A stretch of 64,000 nucleotides of DNA from Argentina anserina. Lineage: Eukaryota > Streptophyta > Magnoliopsida > Rosales > Rosaceae. Position numbers and translations under genes: made by a program. The notes under the pieces are model-generated. The model made no database searches. It was not told the origin of the DNA and was given only the letters and a program-made list of their open reading frames with translations. Shown piece after piece: positions 24,221 through 36,545 of the stretch. The DNA lies in NCBI RefSeq assembly GCF_933775445.1, contig NC_065875.1:19715555-19779554 (forward strand). Direction: 5' to 3'. The number at the start of each line of letters is the position of its first letter. Position 1 is the first letter of the stretch.

Positions 24221-24850
24221 ATGCAAGAGCATCAAGAAGAGATGTCGAAGCTTCCGCCGCAGCAGCAACCGCCGGTGATGGGAGAGCCCGTGCTGGGAGT
24301 CCCTTACTATGTCAACGAGAATCCCTACCAGGCCGGCATGGTCCCACCCAACGCCATTTACGGCGACCCTAAAGGAGTTCCGCTTCGACAGACCATCTAC
24401 AGAGACACACCGGCTCCTATCAACTGCGTTTACTGTGGCGATACCGGACTCACTACCGTCAGGTAAATTCCGGGTTCCTCGTAACTGATTACGTTGGTTG
24501 GAAACTCGGAATTTGTTTTCTGATGCAATAAAAATATGCAGATCAAAGCCGAGCCAGGCATCTGTTGTGGGGTGTTTGGTGTTTTGTGGTTGTGGGTTCT
24601 GCTTTCTTTTGCCTTCCATGGACTGCCTATGGCATAAGTACCATTACTGTTCTCACTGCCACCAGAAGGTTTGTGACTTGTGGCTTGTCTCTCGAACTCA
24701 GTTTTCTTTGTTCAGTTAGAATTTGAAGATTGATCATTGATGAGTTGTGTTTTGTTTTGTTTTTAGGTTGCTGATTTTGAGAAGTCTGATCCTTGTATTG
24801 TGATGGACCCTCCTAACTGGACAGAAGCCAGTTTTGCAGTGCCTGCTTGA
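24221..24850 (+). CDS. GILP: LITAF-domain protein of the GILP type
   Basis: Three exons, 24221-24462, 24542-24668 and 24767-24850, all with GT-AG borders, give 150 residues. A Gln/Pro-rich start leads to GVPYYVNENPYQAGMVPPNA, the conserved plant lead-in. The LITAF domain (about 66-128) has CVYC (C69, C72), a hydrophobic Cys-rich middle (about 88-106, membrane-inserted in the family), PSMDCLWHKYHYC and a distal HxCxxC (H115, C117, C120), so both zinc half-sites are present. The C-terminus VADFEKSDPC matches Arabidopsis GILP, a plasma-membrane LITAF protein that binds LSD1 and restrains hypersensitive cell death (family knowledge). The ATG chosen is the first in frame. Three 88-bp repeats begin 100 bp past the stop and may lie in the 3' UTR. 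Confidence 0.93.
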
Positions 24851-24950
24851 TAAGTTTGTTTTCCTCCTTCTTCTTCTTCTTCTTCTTGCTCACATTGTCA
24901 CCGTGCTGTGCCTCGTTCCATATTTCTAGATTGTCTTGTAAATGTTTTTT

Positions 24951-25214
24951 AATGTGACGTATACATATTTGGAGTTTGAATGTTGAAATGGTAACTGGAT
25001 AATGCTGTGTAGACCTATAGATTGATAATTTCAATTAGAATGTGACGTATACATATTTGGAGTTTGAATGTTGAAATGGTAACTGGATAATGCTGTGTAG
25101 ACCTATAGATTGATAATTTCAATTAGAATGTGACGTATACATATTTGGAGTTTGAATGTTGAAATGGTAACTGGATAATGCTGTGTAGACCTATAGATTG
25201 ATAATTTCAATTAG
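24951..25214. repeat. 88-bp tandem repeat, three apparently identical copies
   Basis: Units at 24951-25038, 25039-25126 and 25127-25214, each starting AATGTGACGTATACATATTT. I saw no difference between copies, which suggests a very recent expansion or an assembly artefact. It lies just after the GILP stop codon. Confidence 0.95.
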
Positions 25215-25217
25215 AAT

Positions 25218-27215
25218 AAAACGCATGCAATGTTCCACTGTCACTGAGCACCCTATCTGTTGGAGGATTTTAGTTGGTCATTTAAGGTTCCAAAGTTTGG
25301 TCATCTGACTACTGATCAAAACACGGATAGCCTTTTAGCACTTTAGTACTCTTATAGCCTAGAATCATTGCTTTAAGGTCTTCTATCTAATAGCAGCGTG
25401 GTCATTCTGTTCTTATGCTTGTACAGATGATTGTATCGCCCTGCTTGGTACTTTAAAAATTTGAAACTCTTAGATTTCACAAATGGTCTAAAATTCTGTA
25501 GAATAATTTCATGAGGACTGATAGAGTAGATACCAGTCTAGGTTATACACTATCCTTACAAAATTGCATTTGAACTGCTGGGGATAGTGTAATAGTTTGT
25601 GGTTGATGGTGATGGTGCCATGTTCTCTTAATCTCTTACATGAGTAAGATTGAGCATAACAGAATTGAACATACCTGTAATTTGATGACCGATACCACTT
25701 CTACTTGTGTTACATTAGAGGGGATGAAACTGTCTTAGCTCATTTGTATATATCAATATATGTAGTCGAAGTCCTCATAACCAACTAACATTGGATTTGG
25801 GATTGTTGTAGAATAATGATATGTTGCTGATTGTGATGATTCAAATGTCATGATCCCTTACATGAGTATGATTTGTGATCATAGCGGAATCAAACACAGT
25901 TCTGCATATTAATATAAGTTGCTAGTTTGTTTTTTTTGTTACATTAGAATGGCTGGAACCCTTCACTTTGCTTATTCTAATTCTGTAGTCCACTCTTCAT
26001 GACCATGCAACAACTATCCTTGTTAAGGCTTTGCCTTTTACCTCATAGCCCATCTTCTTGTCCTTCCTCACCTCATCACACTATTGATAAATGCTCTGGT
26101 GTCTGGGTAACATGATCGTTTACCTGCGGCAATTGGACTTTGAGGTTAGTTTCAGGGCAAGCACTACTATGGATTTAGAGTAGAACAAAAACTATCCAAC
26201 TTTACAAGTTAGACACATTGTTTATGTACTAACAGGCGACTAGACCGTATCATAGAAAAAATAAAAACCTTTCGCTTTTAAAACGCATGCAGTTTTACCA
26301 TAGTCAGTAAGCACCTTAGTTGTTTGAGGGTTTTGATTGGTTCCAAAGCATAGTCATCAGATTACTAATGAAAAACATGGATACCCTGTAAGCACTTCAG
26401 TTCTATCTTAAATCTGTCCTTTGTGGTCTGCTATCCAATAGCACCACGGTTGTGCGTTTCTTCTGCTTGTGCGAACGAATCTATCACCCTGCGCGGTACT
26501 TGAAACTTTGAAATGCTTAGATTTCACAAATGGTGCAGTAGGATGAATCGATCAGGACTAATTGAAAACAGCAATTCTCCTACCAGTCTAGGTTGTACAT
26601 TATCCTTTGAAAATTAGGGATATGGCTTTTGGGACTGTTCGGATTTAGCGTTTGTTGGCTGATCTGCCTGATCGTGATTGTGATGACTGATACCACTGTA
26701 TTTGTTACACTAGAGGGTATGAAACCGTCTAATTTGCTCATTGATAAAAAAGATGCACTCGAAGCCCTCATAGCCACATAACACCGAATACTGCATTCGG
26801 GAATGTGGTACTGCAATATTTTGCTGATTCTGGTGATTGATGCGTCACGTTCTTACGAGCGTGCGATCTGATCATGACGGAATCAAACACATCTCTGCAT
26901 CTTAATCACAGATGCTAATCACATTTAAATTGACGAAACCCTGCTGTTTAAGCTTGCTTATAGTAAACCTGTAGCCAACTCTTCATGGCCACCACCTGTT
27001 GTTGAGGCGCGAGTAGACGTCTACCTCATACCTCATCTTCTGGAGTTCTGGTCCTCGCCTCATCCCACAGTATCGGTAATGCTCTGTTGTATAAGAGGGC
27101 AAGCACTGCTATGGAATTTATAGTTAGAGTAGAACAAAAACTGTCCAACTTCACCGGTCGGATCGTATACTAACTTTGTTTTATAATAAGAGGCAACCAG
27201 ACCATATAAATATAT
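25218..27215. repeat. diverged tandem duplication of about 1 kb
   Basis: Unit 1 (about 25218-26278) and unit 2 (about 26279-27215) align end to end. Both start AAAACGCATGCA and contain a CACAAATGG block (25488 and 26527), TAGGTTRTACAYTATCC (25543 and 26588) and GAGTAGAACAAAAACT (26176 and 27127). They have many substitutions and small indels, so the duplication is old. No coding frame is conserved between the units. Confidence 0.75.
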
Positions 27216-27594
27216 CTACCACATTGCTTCTGCGATTCATCTGGAAGAGTGGGGATGACAATTCCCATGTTCAAATTCCTGCATGGCTGCTGTAATGCAA
27301 CAAAGATATATATAGTTTAGCCACTTGATGGAATGACACAAAATGTACAATAGTTAACAAAGAAGCATCCTATTCCTATATCACTCTTCACTAAACTTAA
27401 CGCTCAGAAATATCAACAATTAAAACCTGAAAATGTACCTGTTCTGCGAGTTGATTTAGAAACTTATCTCGACGGGGGGCGGTTGTTGCTCTCAAGCCAT
27501 GGAAGAATAGGTCCAGCATGAGAGAGAAGAGCCTGTCATGATAACCAAGGAGACTTGCCTGTATACCACATAAGGATCGCTTCTGATACCAATT

Positions 27595-27960
27595 TGTTCT
27601 CTATTTTTATCTCAATTTTGCTACGTTGGTATCGTATATAAATACGTCGAGACCCCTTGGGAGGCTGCAGGCAAGTCATCCTTGGCTACAAAACAAGCTC
27701 TGTATCCTCATGTAGGACCTTTCTTCCGTATTATAAAACTACAAGGGATATGAAACCAGCAGGAACCTTTCTCAGTAGTACTATACTACTACTATAACTG
27801 ATCTCACTCCCTCCACTGCAAGTTTCTAAGTCCTGAGGCTCTATTTATAGCCAATGAGCTTCTAGCATTTTCCCTAAGATTCATCACATCACACTAAAAG
27901 GCTTAAGGATTTGGTATTCTTCCCCATTATCTGCTGAGAGTGAGTACTGCGATTCAATTG
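27595..27960 (-). mobile_element. probable LTR remnant with tRNA-Met-like primer site, minus strand
   Basis: On the minus strand a TATA box CTATAAATAG (27850-27841) is followed about 250 bp later by GAGAACA, then TGGTATCAGAAGC (about 27592-27580), which differs from the tRNA-Met primer site by one inserted A. This is the layout of an LTR followed by its primer-binding site. The upstream limit is not fixed. No coding region was seen in 27000-27580. Confidence 0.45.
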
Positions 27961-27965
27961 ATCAG

Positions 27966-28147
27966 TCTCGTTCACACGGTCAGCCACTGATCGTGAAATT
28001 CATGCTCAACCACCATTTGATGTAAAACCAAGGGTTGAAAACAAAATAACTCAATTTTAAAAAGATTCTCCTCACTCTTGGATTTACATCCAATGGTGAT
28101 TAAGCATGAATTTTACGGTCAGCTAATGTCCGTGTGAACGAGATTGT
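27966..28147. mobile_element. small foldback MITE
   Basis: Arms of about 75 bp pair: CAGTCTCGTTCACACGG at the left end and its near complement CCGTGTGAACGAGATTG at the right end, with ATTCATGCT and AAGCATGAAT further in. About 180 bp in total. It sits directly upstream of the LTR remnant. Confidence 0.75.
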
Positions 28148-29296
28148 TAAACAGATGTATAATCCAATCATGAAAGTTGTTGTCGTGGAATATATTCTCG
28201 GGGATTTTTGAATTCCATGAAGGAGGTAGGTCGCCCATGTTCCATGATGGGTCAGTCTGGTCCAGTTGATGATAAAAGTTCAGATCAGATAGGGTGTTTT
28301 CTCTATCGACCTCTTGAAAATCTCTACCATTCCATTGTCAAAAAAAAAAAGGCAAATCCGCACATGTAGTACTGCCATTTCTCAGATCTCCATATCTGCC
28401 TCTTGCTTATTCCCAAAGGCTATAACATTTGCCTGGGAAATTGATTTTATGTCATTTTGTGTAGACGGTGCTTCTCAATGTTAATGCAACAAATAAAAAC
28501 TTTGTGTTGGTTTTATATTTGAAACAATTTTGGGACTTGGCTTATGTGCGGACAACTTAAATCTGGTGATACAATATCGGTGCGACAATCATGTGAGCGA
28601 ACTTATTACGATACTGTGAAAAAGTTAGTAATTCAACCTAAAATGAATAGACGAGCAGCCTCTTACAAATCTATATATAATACAATAAAATGATGTATAT
28701 AGTTAAATTTACACAACGAAAATGGACATTCTTTACCAGAATTTAATATTATAGCTATTTAGTTTTTACTTAATAGGAAAAATTTTAAGACTTAGTTTGA
28801 ATAAAATAATCTTATTTTCAGTAATATAAAATTCTAAGAGGAACAAAATCTTGAAAGTCTTGATTTGGTTTCTTGATCAAATTGGTAGAACCGTAGAAGG
28901 GATCGAGTTGTTTCTTCCATATATTCTTTCCCCCACTATTGGTCAGATTATTCCAATTCCGAGAACCGGTGAATCTCCACCGGAGCCACATGTCCACTAA
29001 CTAGAAAACCCCGAGTCCACGTCTTGCAGTCTTTGCATCAACCAAAAGTAGAAACCATGAAGACCACATCCCCAATTGGGAAGGGCATGTGTAGTGTCGA
29101 GAATGGCGGTGAGGTGGGATAGAAGAGAACTCATTTGACTAGTATGGGCTGTCACACTCACAAACGTGTCATACATATCGATACGAATCATTCAAGTTCT
29201 TCTCGATCGGGATTTCAACGCATAAAAGGCACACCACTAGCTGTGTTTCGTTAGCTCAATTATTAAAGGGATTGAGAGAACCCAGATATATATATA
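28148..29296. other. intergenic, no gene seen
   Basis: AT-rich. A minus-strand ORF at 28997-29191 has no known domain. Nothing supportable. Confidence 0.5.
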
Positions 29297-29689
29297 TAGT
29301 CTCTATCGAGAGTGAAGCTTCATTCTGAAATTACAGAGTGAAGTTTCAATTTTAGCACACTTTTCGGTCAAATTTTTTCACCATAAGTGATTCAATATTT
29401 AGGTATGTTATTCAAGATTATCTCTATAAAGTTTCATTTATTTGACAATTGTTTGAGTTTTCAAAATTGAGATTTACACGAACGGTGCACGTTGAACAAT
29501 TTTAATTCATTCATTGATTTAATCTAATTTCAATACTTTAACGATGTCCGAATTAGATGAAATTTTGTAGAGATGATCTTGAATAACATACCTAAATATT
29601 GAATCACTTATGGTGAAAAAATTTGACCAAAAAGTGTGCTAAAATTAGAACTTTATTCTGTAATTTCAGAATGAAGCTTCACTATGGAT

Positions 29690-29697
<8 letters not shown>
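29297..29697. mobile_element. long-TIR MITE, copy 1
   Basis: Nearly palindromic, 401 bp: the left arm starts TAGTCTCTATCGAGAGTGAA and the right arm complement starts TAGTCTCTATCCATAGTGAA, with arms of about 180-200 bp. A second copy lies at 56906-57305. Both are followed directly by an AT dinucleotide run. Confidence 0.82.

Positions 29698-29751
<54 letters not shown>
29696..29751. repeat. (AT)n microsatellite
   Basis: A 56-bp pure TA run directly abutting the MITE. The ORFs reading YIYIYI through it are artefacts. Confidence 0.95.
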
Positions 29752-29753
<2 letters not shown>

Positions 29754-31429
29754 GGCCACAAATTCTCTTCAAGTCCTTCATTCATGATTATCTCGTTCGT
29801 ATTTATTGTTTGTTGGCCTCCTTTCCATATCGAATATATATAAGAAGAAAATTGCAGTGCCCCAGCTTTGGGCATGGTGGTGTCAGCTGATCGAGCATAT
29901 ATATCTTCTTGGCATTCGTTTTTTGGTCAATGGATGAAATTCACTAAAGACTGGACAAAAGCCAGCAGAGAGACTACAACAGGAAAGAGCAAACTAGGAA
30001 ATTAAAACCACCAATAACATTTCTTGGCATTCGTTTATTTGAAGGGAAGAAGCCGACTTGATATATATAGCAATTACATTTCTCTTTTCCTTATCTTTAA
30101 GGATTATTCGTCGTTTGAGTCCAAGAATTCGCTGGGGGGGAAAGCTAGCTATTAGCCATATATGCCTGTAGGAGACGAAGACTTGACCATACTGTTTGAG
30201 CACTTGATGCCATATATATTTGGAACAATATATATCGGCAGAGTTTGGATGCATGGAAGCGCTATGATTGCTTTTAATTGTTTTGATGCGTTTGGTTTGA
30301 TACCGTATGAACGTATGAGGACTTGTAATCCGGTGAAACACTTTGCTTGACATGCATCGGCCTTATTAGTTATCGCATTAGAACAGATCAAGAATGTTAT
30401 ATGCATTACTACTAGCTGTTTAGTCAGCAGCGGAAAGAGTATGTAATGCATGGGATTTCGATTTATCGATCATGGTGTTAGGGTAAATTCGCCGACCGGT
30501 TCTTTGTATCAGATACTGGCGTGGAATGCAAACGTCAAAGCAGATGATCCTCTATTGTATTTGCTCTTTGATTTCTTATTCGCCGCAGTGAAGTGTAAAG
30601 TGGCGTAAGCAATATTGTTATAAATAGATTTGGCACCTAAAATAGCAATGGGGTCTGAAATGGCGAAGAAATAAATGTTATGACTTATGAACAATTCTCA
30701 GACATCGTGATATGATGAATGACTAACAATAGACGTACATATAGAAAAACGTGAATTTCAGAGGAGTACCAAATGCTGCATTCATTAGACACTTTCATAT
30801 ATGGCACGTACGTCCGGTACCTTTCAATCCATTAATACCTGCCCTTATCTCAGAGTTCGAATTCGTTAACGTTCTTGATGTATTATTTTTCCCAGTAGTG
30901 GCTAAGAAGTTCGATGTAATTCTTACATTTTGAGAGTAATTCATCGTGATACTGAATGCTTTAGGTGATTTGATATCGATCTGCTTAACCCTTCGGGCAG
31001 CATGCATTATTTGTTTTTCCTTCTTTTTTTTTGGTTCTTTTCAGAGAGCTCAATCATCCTTGAGGATCCATTTTGGTATACTTCATTACTTCACCGAGTA
31101 TAGAAATCTTGGCATTCCCATTCTGGCAACAATACAATATCTCCGACTGTACTTCACTGAGTATCAAAATTGCTTGTCATTACTATAAAGGAGTCCTCGA
31201 CTGTATATGTTTGTAACAAGGTTTTAAAAGTATCTCCCACAGTTTTACATGATGTGCTCTGATAATCCTAGTATTATCAAATGCTTATACAAGGTGGAAT
31301 GTAGATGGAATCCAAGAATTACTGGTTGTCCTGATCCTATGAGAATTACTGGTTGTCCTGATCCTATGATTTTCTAGGTTGTGACTTGTGAAAGGCTGAC
31401 AGCTTATTAGCAGTTCGATTTTTTTTGTT
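29752..31429. other. intergenic, no gene supported
   Basis: Several short ORFs (for example 30162-30350 and its antisense) have no domain. A 27-bp unit (AATTACTGGTTGTCCTGATC and on) is repeated twice at about 31316-31369. Confidence 0.45.
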
Positions 31430-31562
31430 TGAATACAGGGCTTGTATAGCTACCCTTTAGTGAAGTACCTGGTGTGAAGCCTAAACTCCTGATTACAGAA
31501 ACCTGAAATAATATCAGAAGTCTCTACAAACAAGTACTCAACAAAGCACCAACTAGCAAAGA
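31430..31562 (-). mobile_element. 3' end of a LINE-like retroelement, minus strand, interrupted by an LTR
   Basis: On the minus strand it ends in an A-rich tail (about 31430). It matches the 3' ends of the copies at 48430-49300 and 49392-50345 (shared words TTTGTAGAGAC, TTCTGATATTATTTCA, GCTTCAC). The LTR at 31563 starts directly inside it, so the LTR inserted later. Confidence 0.6.
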
Positions 31563-33830
31563 TGTAATACCCCGAAAATTCACGTCTAATTTCCAATGAG
31601 TTCGTTGGTATTATTAAGTTGGTCATTGTCTAATTTTATTTCACGAGGATGAAAACGAAAGGGTTTGAAAGATTAATTGTTCGGGAACGTTCAATTTGAC
31701 GAGTCTAAGAGTTGATTTTTGACTCACTGGGTTTCTTAGAAGACTTCTTACATGAAAGTTGTAGAGCTCGTCGATACGAATTCGTGGACACGCGGCACAC
31801 CTAAATCGGAGTTTGGATGAAGAAGTTACGAATCAAAAGATATATAGACATTTTTGGAAAATAGTATAAATAGGGGAAATAAAGAGAAAAAGGGAAAGAA
31901 AAATCAAAAATTCGGATAGGTATTGTTCACCCTAAAAAAAATCCAGAAATTCTCTCTCCGAGCAGCCGACTTTGGGCCGCCAGATCTCCGTCGTCCAGCC
32001 GCCATAGAGCGGCGCACCGGTCATGTTTGAAAGGTTGTTGCGTCCCCTGTCGATTCGTGGCAGTGCCACCTGCCATATCGCCGCCGTTTGGGAGCGGTGA
32101 AGCCCGGAAGTTCTCCCGAAAAAGTATATTTCGCCGAACTTCAACTCGTCGGATCTCCCTCCTCCGACAACCAATCGGTAAGATTCTTGTCCCATTTGAA
32201 GGTCTCATTCCATACTACAAACCCTCCAAAATATTTAACCCAAATCGTTGTGTGCTAAGAGAATCGAAGAAAAGAAATCATAGGTTTTTAAATTGGGGCT
32301 TTTCGGTTTTTGTTAAATTGAAGTATTTAGGCTCAGAATTAGACTTTGTGGTGAACTAGAAAGTTGTTAGGAATGTCATCTAGATTGTGGTGGTGAATAT
32401 TGGTGGTCATTGGTGGCGGTCGGTGAACAGTGGCGCCGCATGAATAGTAATGTGAACATTGTTCATAAACAGTTACGGTGAACAGTAAATGTTAACGATG
32501 TTTAGTGAAACAATACTTTTGACCAGTGGTCTGTAAAACAGTAAAACATGAAGAGTGTTTTATGAACAACATTTAGCTCTACTGAAATCGTCACCTGATA
32601 TTTTATGTATCATTTTCTAAGCATTTTATCATGCTATGAGGTGACCGACGAAACGAGTGAGGAAATTACTTTTAGTTAGGGGTGAGCATAAAAAACGGAA
32701 ATCTCGATCCCATCCCGAAATTCATAGGGACGGAATGAGACGGAGGTCTAAAAACGTTTGTCCCGATCCTGTCACGTTTCATAATAGTGGGATGGGACGT
32801 GGGACGAATAATTTTTATCCCGCTTCGTTCCGTCCCGTCCCACCTTTAATGAAAACTTAAAAATTCTTAAATATTTGTATCAAAATGAAACTAATTCATG
32901 TTCTTATTAACTCCAAAATTATATCAACTCAAATAATAATGGTATATTATAATATTTTGAACATAATATGCATTTTTTTTGTTAAAATTTCATTATTGAA
33001 TGTTACTTTGTTAATGAAAAAGTAAAAATATAGGTTTTTATTTAACTTTATAGGAAGGTATTTGTTCCGTCTCGTCCCGTCCCAACCGGGATTAATCCCG
33101 AGTGGGATGCATTGTTAAAAACCTTCGTCCCGTCCCGATCCCGTCCCGATTCAAAAGAGTGGGACGGGACGTTGGATGAGCCATGTCCCGTCCCATCCCG
33201 TCTCGTGCCCACTCCTACTTTCAGTGTCATGGAAGTTGCACGCATGAAATAAGGTGAGTAAACCTCACAATGATCGAAGTAGTCATATAATTATTGAATT
33301 TAGTTTGAGTTGTCACCATAGTCGTTGCATCACTAGTTTATAAAAAATATTTTAAAAATATGTTTTGGTTTAAATTACATGAACTTGATTGTCTACGGTT
33401 CATGGGTAAGTGAAACACTATCTTAATAAATGATTTTGAAAAGGTTTTTGTGATTATGGACTGTGGTGAATGTGAGTAAATCTCACTATGACGAGCATAC
33501 CCTTGGTGGTGACTCATATTTACGTTTTCTTAAAAAAATCGAACTATGACATGTATATAATATAGTGGGTTGTGTATGTGTATAAAATAGTAAATACGAT
33601 ACATATATATGAGTTGCTATATTATATACTGTTACGTTCTTATTTCCAAATGAATTATACTGTGCCAACTATATTTATTTTACTTGAGCAAGAGTCGCTT
33701 GTTGTAGTATAATAACATGTGTGGATTATTATTATACGTGGTTTTAGCATTGAGTTTTGTTAAAACGTTTTCTGTCTTCGGACGTGTTTTCTGTCTTCGG
33801 ACCAGTCTTCGGACGTCTTCGGACCAGTCT
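31563..33830 (+). mobile_element. truncated Ty3/gypsy-type LTR (copy 1), with a nested hAT MITE
   Basis: It starts TGTAATACCCCGAAAATTC and matches the solo LTR at 60693-63099 for about 1.7 kb, then breaks off inside a CTTCGGAC-rich stretch near 33830. TGTAAYACCCC starts are typical of Del/Tekay-type gypsy LTRs (family knowledge). A TATA box TATAAATAGG lies at about 31866. A hAT MITE (32677-33217) interrupts it. The antisense ORFs near 31930-32208 also occur in the other copy but follow LTR conservation. Confidence 0.82.
32677..33217. mobile_element. hAT-type MITE nested in the LTR, GGGACGGGAC-rich
   Basis: Termini TAGGGGTGAGCA and CCCACTCCTA (complement TAGGAGTGGGCA) are flanked by 8-bp duplications CTTTTAGT (32669-32676) and CTTTCAGT (33218-33225). 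The LTR copy at 60693 has the empty site with a single CTTTTAGT (about 61739-61746). Both ends are filled with CCCGTCCC-type repeats, as in the element at 50420-51086, so the two belong to one family. Confidence 0.9.
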
Positions 33831-34627
33831 CATACCCTGACATTTGAATGCTTGACCAAATCCCTTCCGGCTATGCCAACAACTCGTGGCTTACTGCTGG
33901 ATGAGGAACAATTTCACTTGTCAAGGCATCCTCAGGTCATGAATGCTAGCTTTTAGCTTTTTAACTCGTCTTGATATACTCTGGTCTCGAATTCATCACG
34001 GGAAGGTGGTGGTGGTGGTTTGGGGTGGCAACTTGGATTCGTGGTACATTTGTTCAAACCTAGCGGGCATAGTTTTGTTGTTGGTGGTTATGATCAATGA
34101 CGGGGTCATGCCGAGGGTTCTTACGACGTTGATCCATGCCTTGCTTCCAATCAAAGCAGTGGCTTCAGTCTCAGGGCAACGTACTTTATCGGATTTTAGT
34201 CTTGATTAGTGGTGTGTTCATGGCGGCGGAGCTGCACTAGCAAGTATGGTGGTCTGGTGGTGAAGGTGACTAAAGCTTGGGCTGGGCTGGTTGGGTTTTA
34301 AGTTGGCTGACCTTTCTTATGGTTTTGGTTGAGGTCTATTATGGGTCATGGCCCATATCTATTTAGCTTTGAGTAAATTCTATTTTATTATAGGTTTTAG
34401 ATTCGCCTTCATTTTTTATGGTAGATGAAATGCTTGAGAGTTAGTAAAACTGTTCTAACGTGTAGTTTATCCTATGCACTATTGTGAGAGCTTGTTCTCA
34501 AACCTTCTTGTTTCATATGTAACATACATGACGGCGAAAATGGTATGTAATAGTTGCATTTGGTCTTAGTTTGTACTCATTTTAATTAATTTGAAAATCG
34601 TAATGATATTTGATTAAAAAAACATGT
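33831..34627 (+). mobile_element. possible LINE-like 3' fragment
   Basis: GC-richer non-coding sequence with G/T-rich stretches changes into a T-rich end and finishes in an A run (about 34613-34621) after GTACTCATTTTAATTAATTT. This matches the general form of plant LINE 3' ends, but no reverse transcriptase was seen. The ORFs at 33717-34209 have no domain. Confidence 0.35.
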
Positions 34628-36545
34628 ACTATTCTCTCCCTCTCACTCTTATTTATGCCAACAATTCCCACTCAACCATACTTAAGGATTGAAGGGTTAT
34701 AGGATATCCCACCAGCCTCCTATAACTTTCTAAATGTCATTTTTCATGTTTCGGGAGTCTTCTAGGATCTCGATTGAACATACATGAGATTTAGAGACAT
34801 GAGGCAAGTCTTAAGAAAGATAAGTTATACTTCACATGAGTAAAGAACGATGACTATAAAATAGTATATTGCACAGTTATCAACTTATTATGTAATATGT
34901 TATTAGGTTATCTTGTTAATTTCTTCACTAATTCTCTTATATTTCACAAATATCACGCAGTTATTTTAAATTGGCTAATCTTGTTCCTTCACTAATTTTC
35001 TATCTGTTCAAAATTTGATCAAACATACAAACTTAATGCTAACTCAGACAATAATTGTACGTCTATATCTAATAAAATATCCAAACATAATTTGCTTTGT
35101 TGATAAATCAAAATAGACAACCACTAGAATTAGTGGGCCAACTAAACTTGAATTTTTTTTTTTAAAAAAATAGAACGAGTTGTCAAATATATTAAAATGT
35201 AGAAGGTCAACATAAACATGGAACACCCAACTGATGGGCGCAAAGTTAGAATTATGTGAAACAACAAACCTTAGCGAACTAAACCCTAACTGTTTCAATG
35301 TTGAAAACCATGGTATGAATCCATAGTAATCAAGTAACCAAATGCCCTGAATGCAAGACTACGCTCAATTATTTGGAAAAGCCGGAACCACATTATGCAG
35401 AGGGAGTCTCCATGAGTTCAAGGTAAAAACTACCCAACCTAATGAACAAAAAGATCCATGACTTGATAACAAACCCAAGACCCATAAACTCGAAGACTCG
35501 AGGAAAGTAGCTTAAGCCCTATATTAGAAACCATGCCTTTGTTTCCTTCTCCTGCTCGCCGCCATGGCAATCCAACATTGACGTCAAGTCAGATTCCCTA
35601 CACGAGCCCAAATAGTGTCACCGGTATAACCGCTGCCACACCACCTAGCACACTTTGGAAGAACCGCACAACCCTAATCGAGAAAGAGGAAGAAAAAAAG
35701 GGGAGGGGTGGTTGTTGTCGCCCCAATGCCAAATCCAACTGAAGCTATCATTACCAGAAACTTGACCGCCACCACTGCCCTGAAAACCGACGCCGACACC
35801 ACAAAATAGGAGTGCAGCAAGGGTGAGGGAAAGAGAGAGAGAGAGGAGTCGAGCCATACTCGCTCCAAACATTGATCGTGAAAACCCTAGGTGAACGAAA
35901 CCCTAGGAAGAGAAAAAGAGGGTGTGGCGCTCTAAGTGTGTATTAATTTAAAAACTTTAACTCTAAGCTAATTGAGTTTGACCTAAATTATTGGTCATAA
36001 TGCTAACTAATACTAAAGCTCAAGATTTGTGCTCATCATTTTCCTTTAGATCACATTATTTGTGCCCGCACAAAGTCGCTGGGGCATGAGGATGTGGCTG
36101 CTTGTGCCTCACTTCAGGTGCGAGCCTGCTAAATCACTTCCCTTTCTGTTCTGTTACTTTCCCACAGATATTGAAGTAATCATTCTTACGTCAATACTGT
36201 GCTCCTTAATTGAAAAGTCTCTGATATGGAGACACAAATTACTTAGTTTGAACAATTAGTATTTTTGAGGTAATGCAGTATTCACCTATAAACTGTTGTG
36301 CATGTATAACTTACGAACAACAAAATTATTCTACACTTGTTTACGATATATTTTCTCTTTAAATAAAAGAAAATTTATTCATTTTGATAAAAACAATTCA
36401 TTATTGGCAGAAAAGACAAAAAAATGGCAAACTTCTAATCAACAACGGCACCATTTTCTTATGGTACAAAGTTGAAATTTAACATGTCTCGCATATCTCG
36501 AATATCACTAATCCGAACTATTTTATTATCTTTTGCATAATATTG
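34628..36545. other. intergenic, possible minus-strand retroelement remnant at 35150-35935
   Basis: A minus-strand ORF (35645-35872) starts with a signal-peptide-like hydrophobic stretch made largely by a CT repeat. It has no family I recognise and could be the head of a LINE-like element with its A tail near 35150-35170. Too weak to call a gene. Confidence 0.4.

Noticed and set aside
29684..29890. ORFs with YIYIYI repeats on both strands
   Set aside because: Translation of the AT microsatellite.
31927..32208. Minus-strand ORF in the LTR, similar to one at 61005-61322 in the other LTR copy
   Set aside because: Both LTRs are homologous DNA, so shared frames are expected. The frames do not start alike and no domain is seen; the sense strand is LTR leader.
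35645..35872. Minus-strand ORF with a signal-peptide-like start
   Set aside because: The hydrophobic start comes from a CT repeat, there is no mature-domain match, and the surroundings look like a retroelement remnant.
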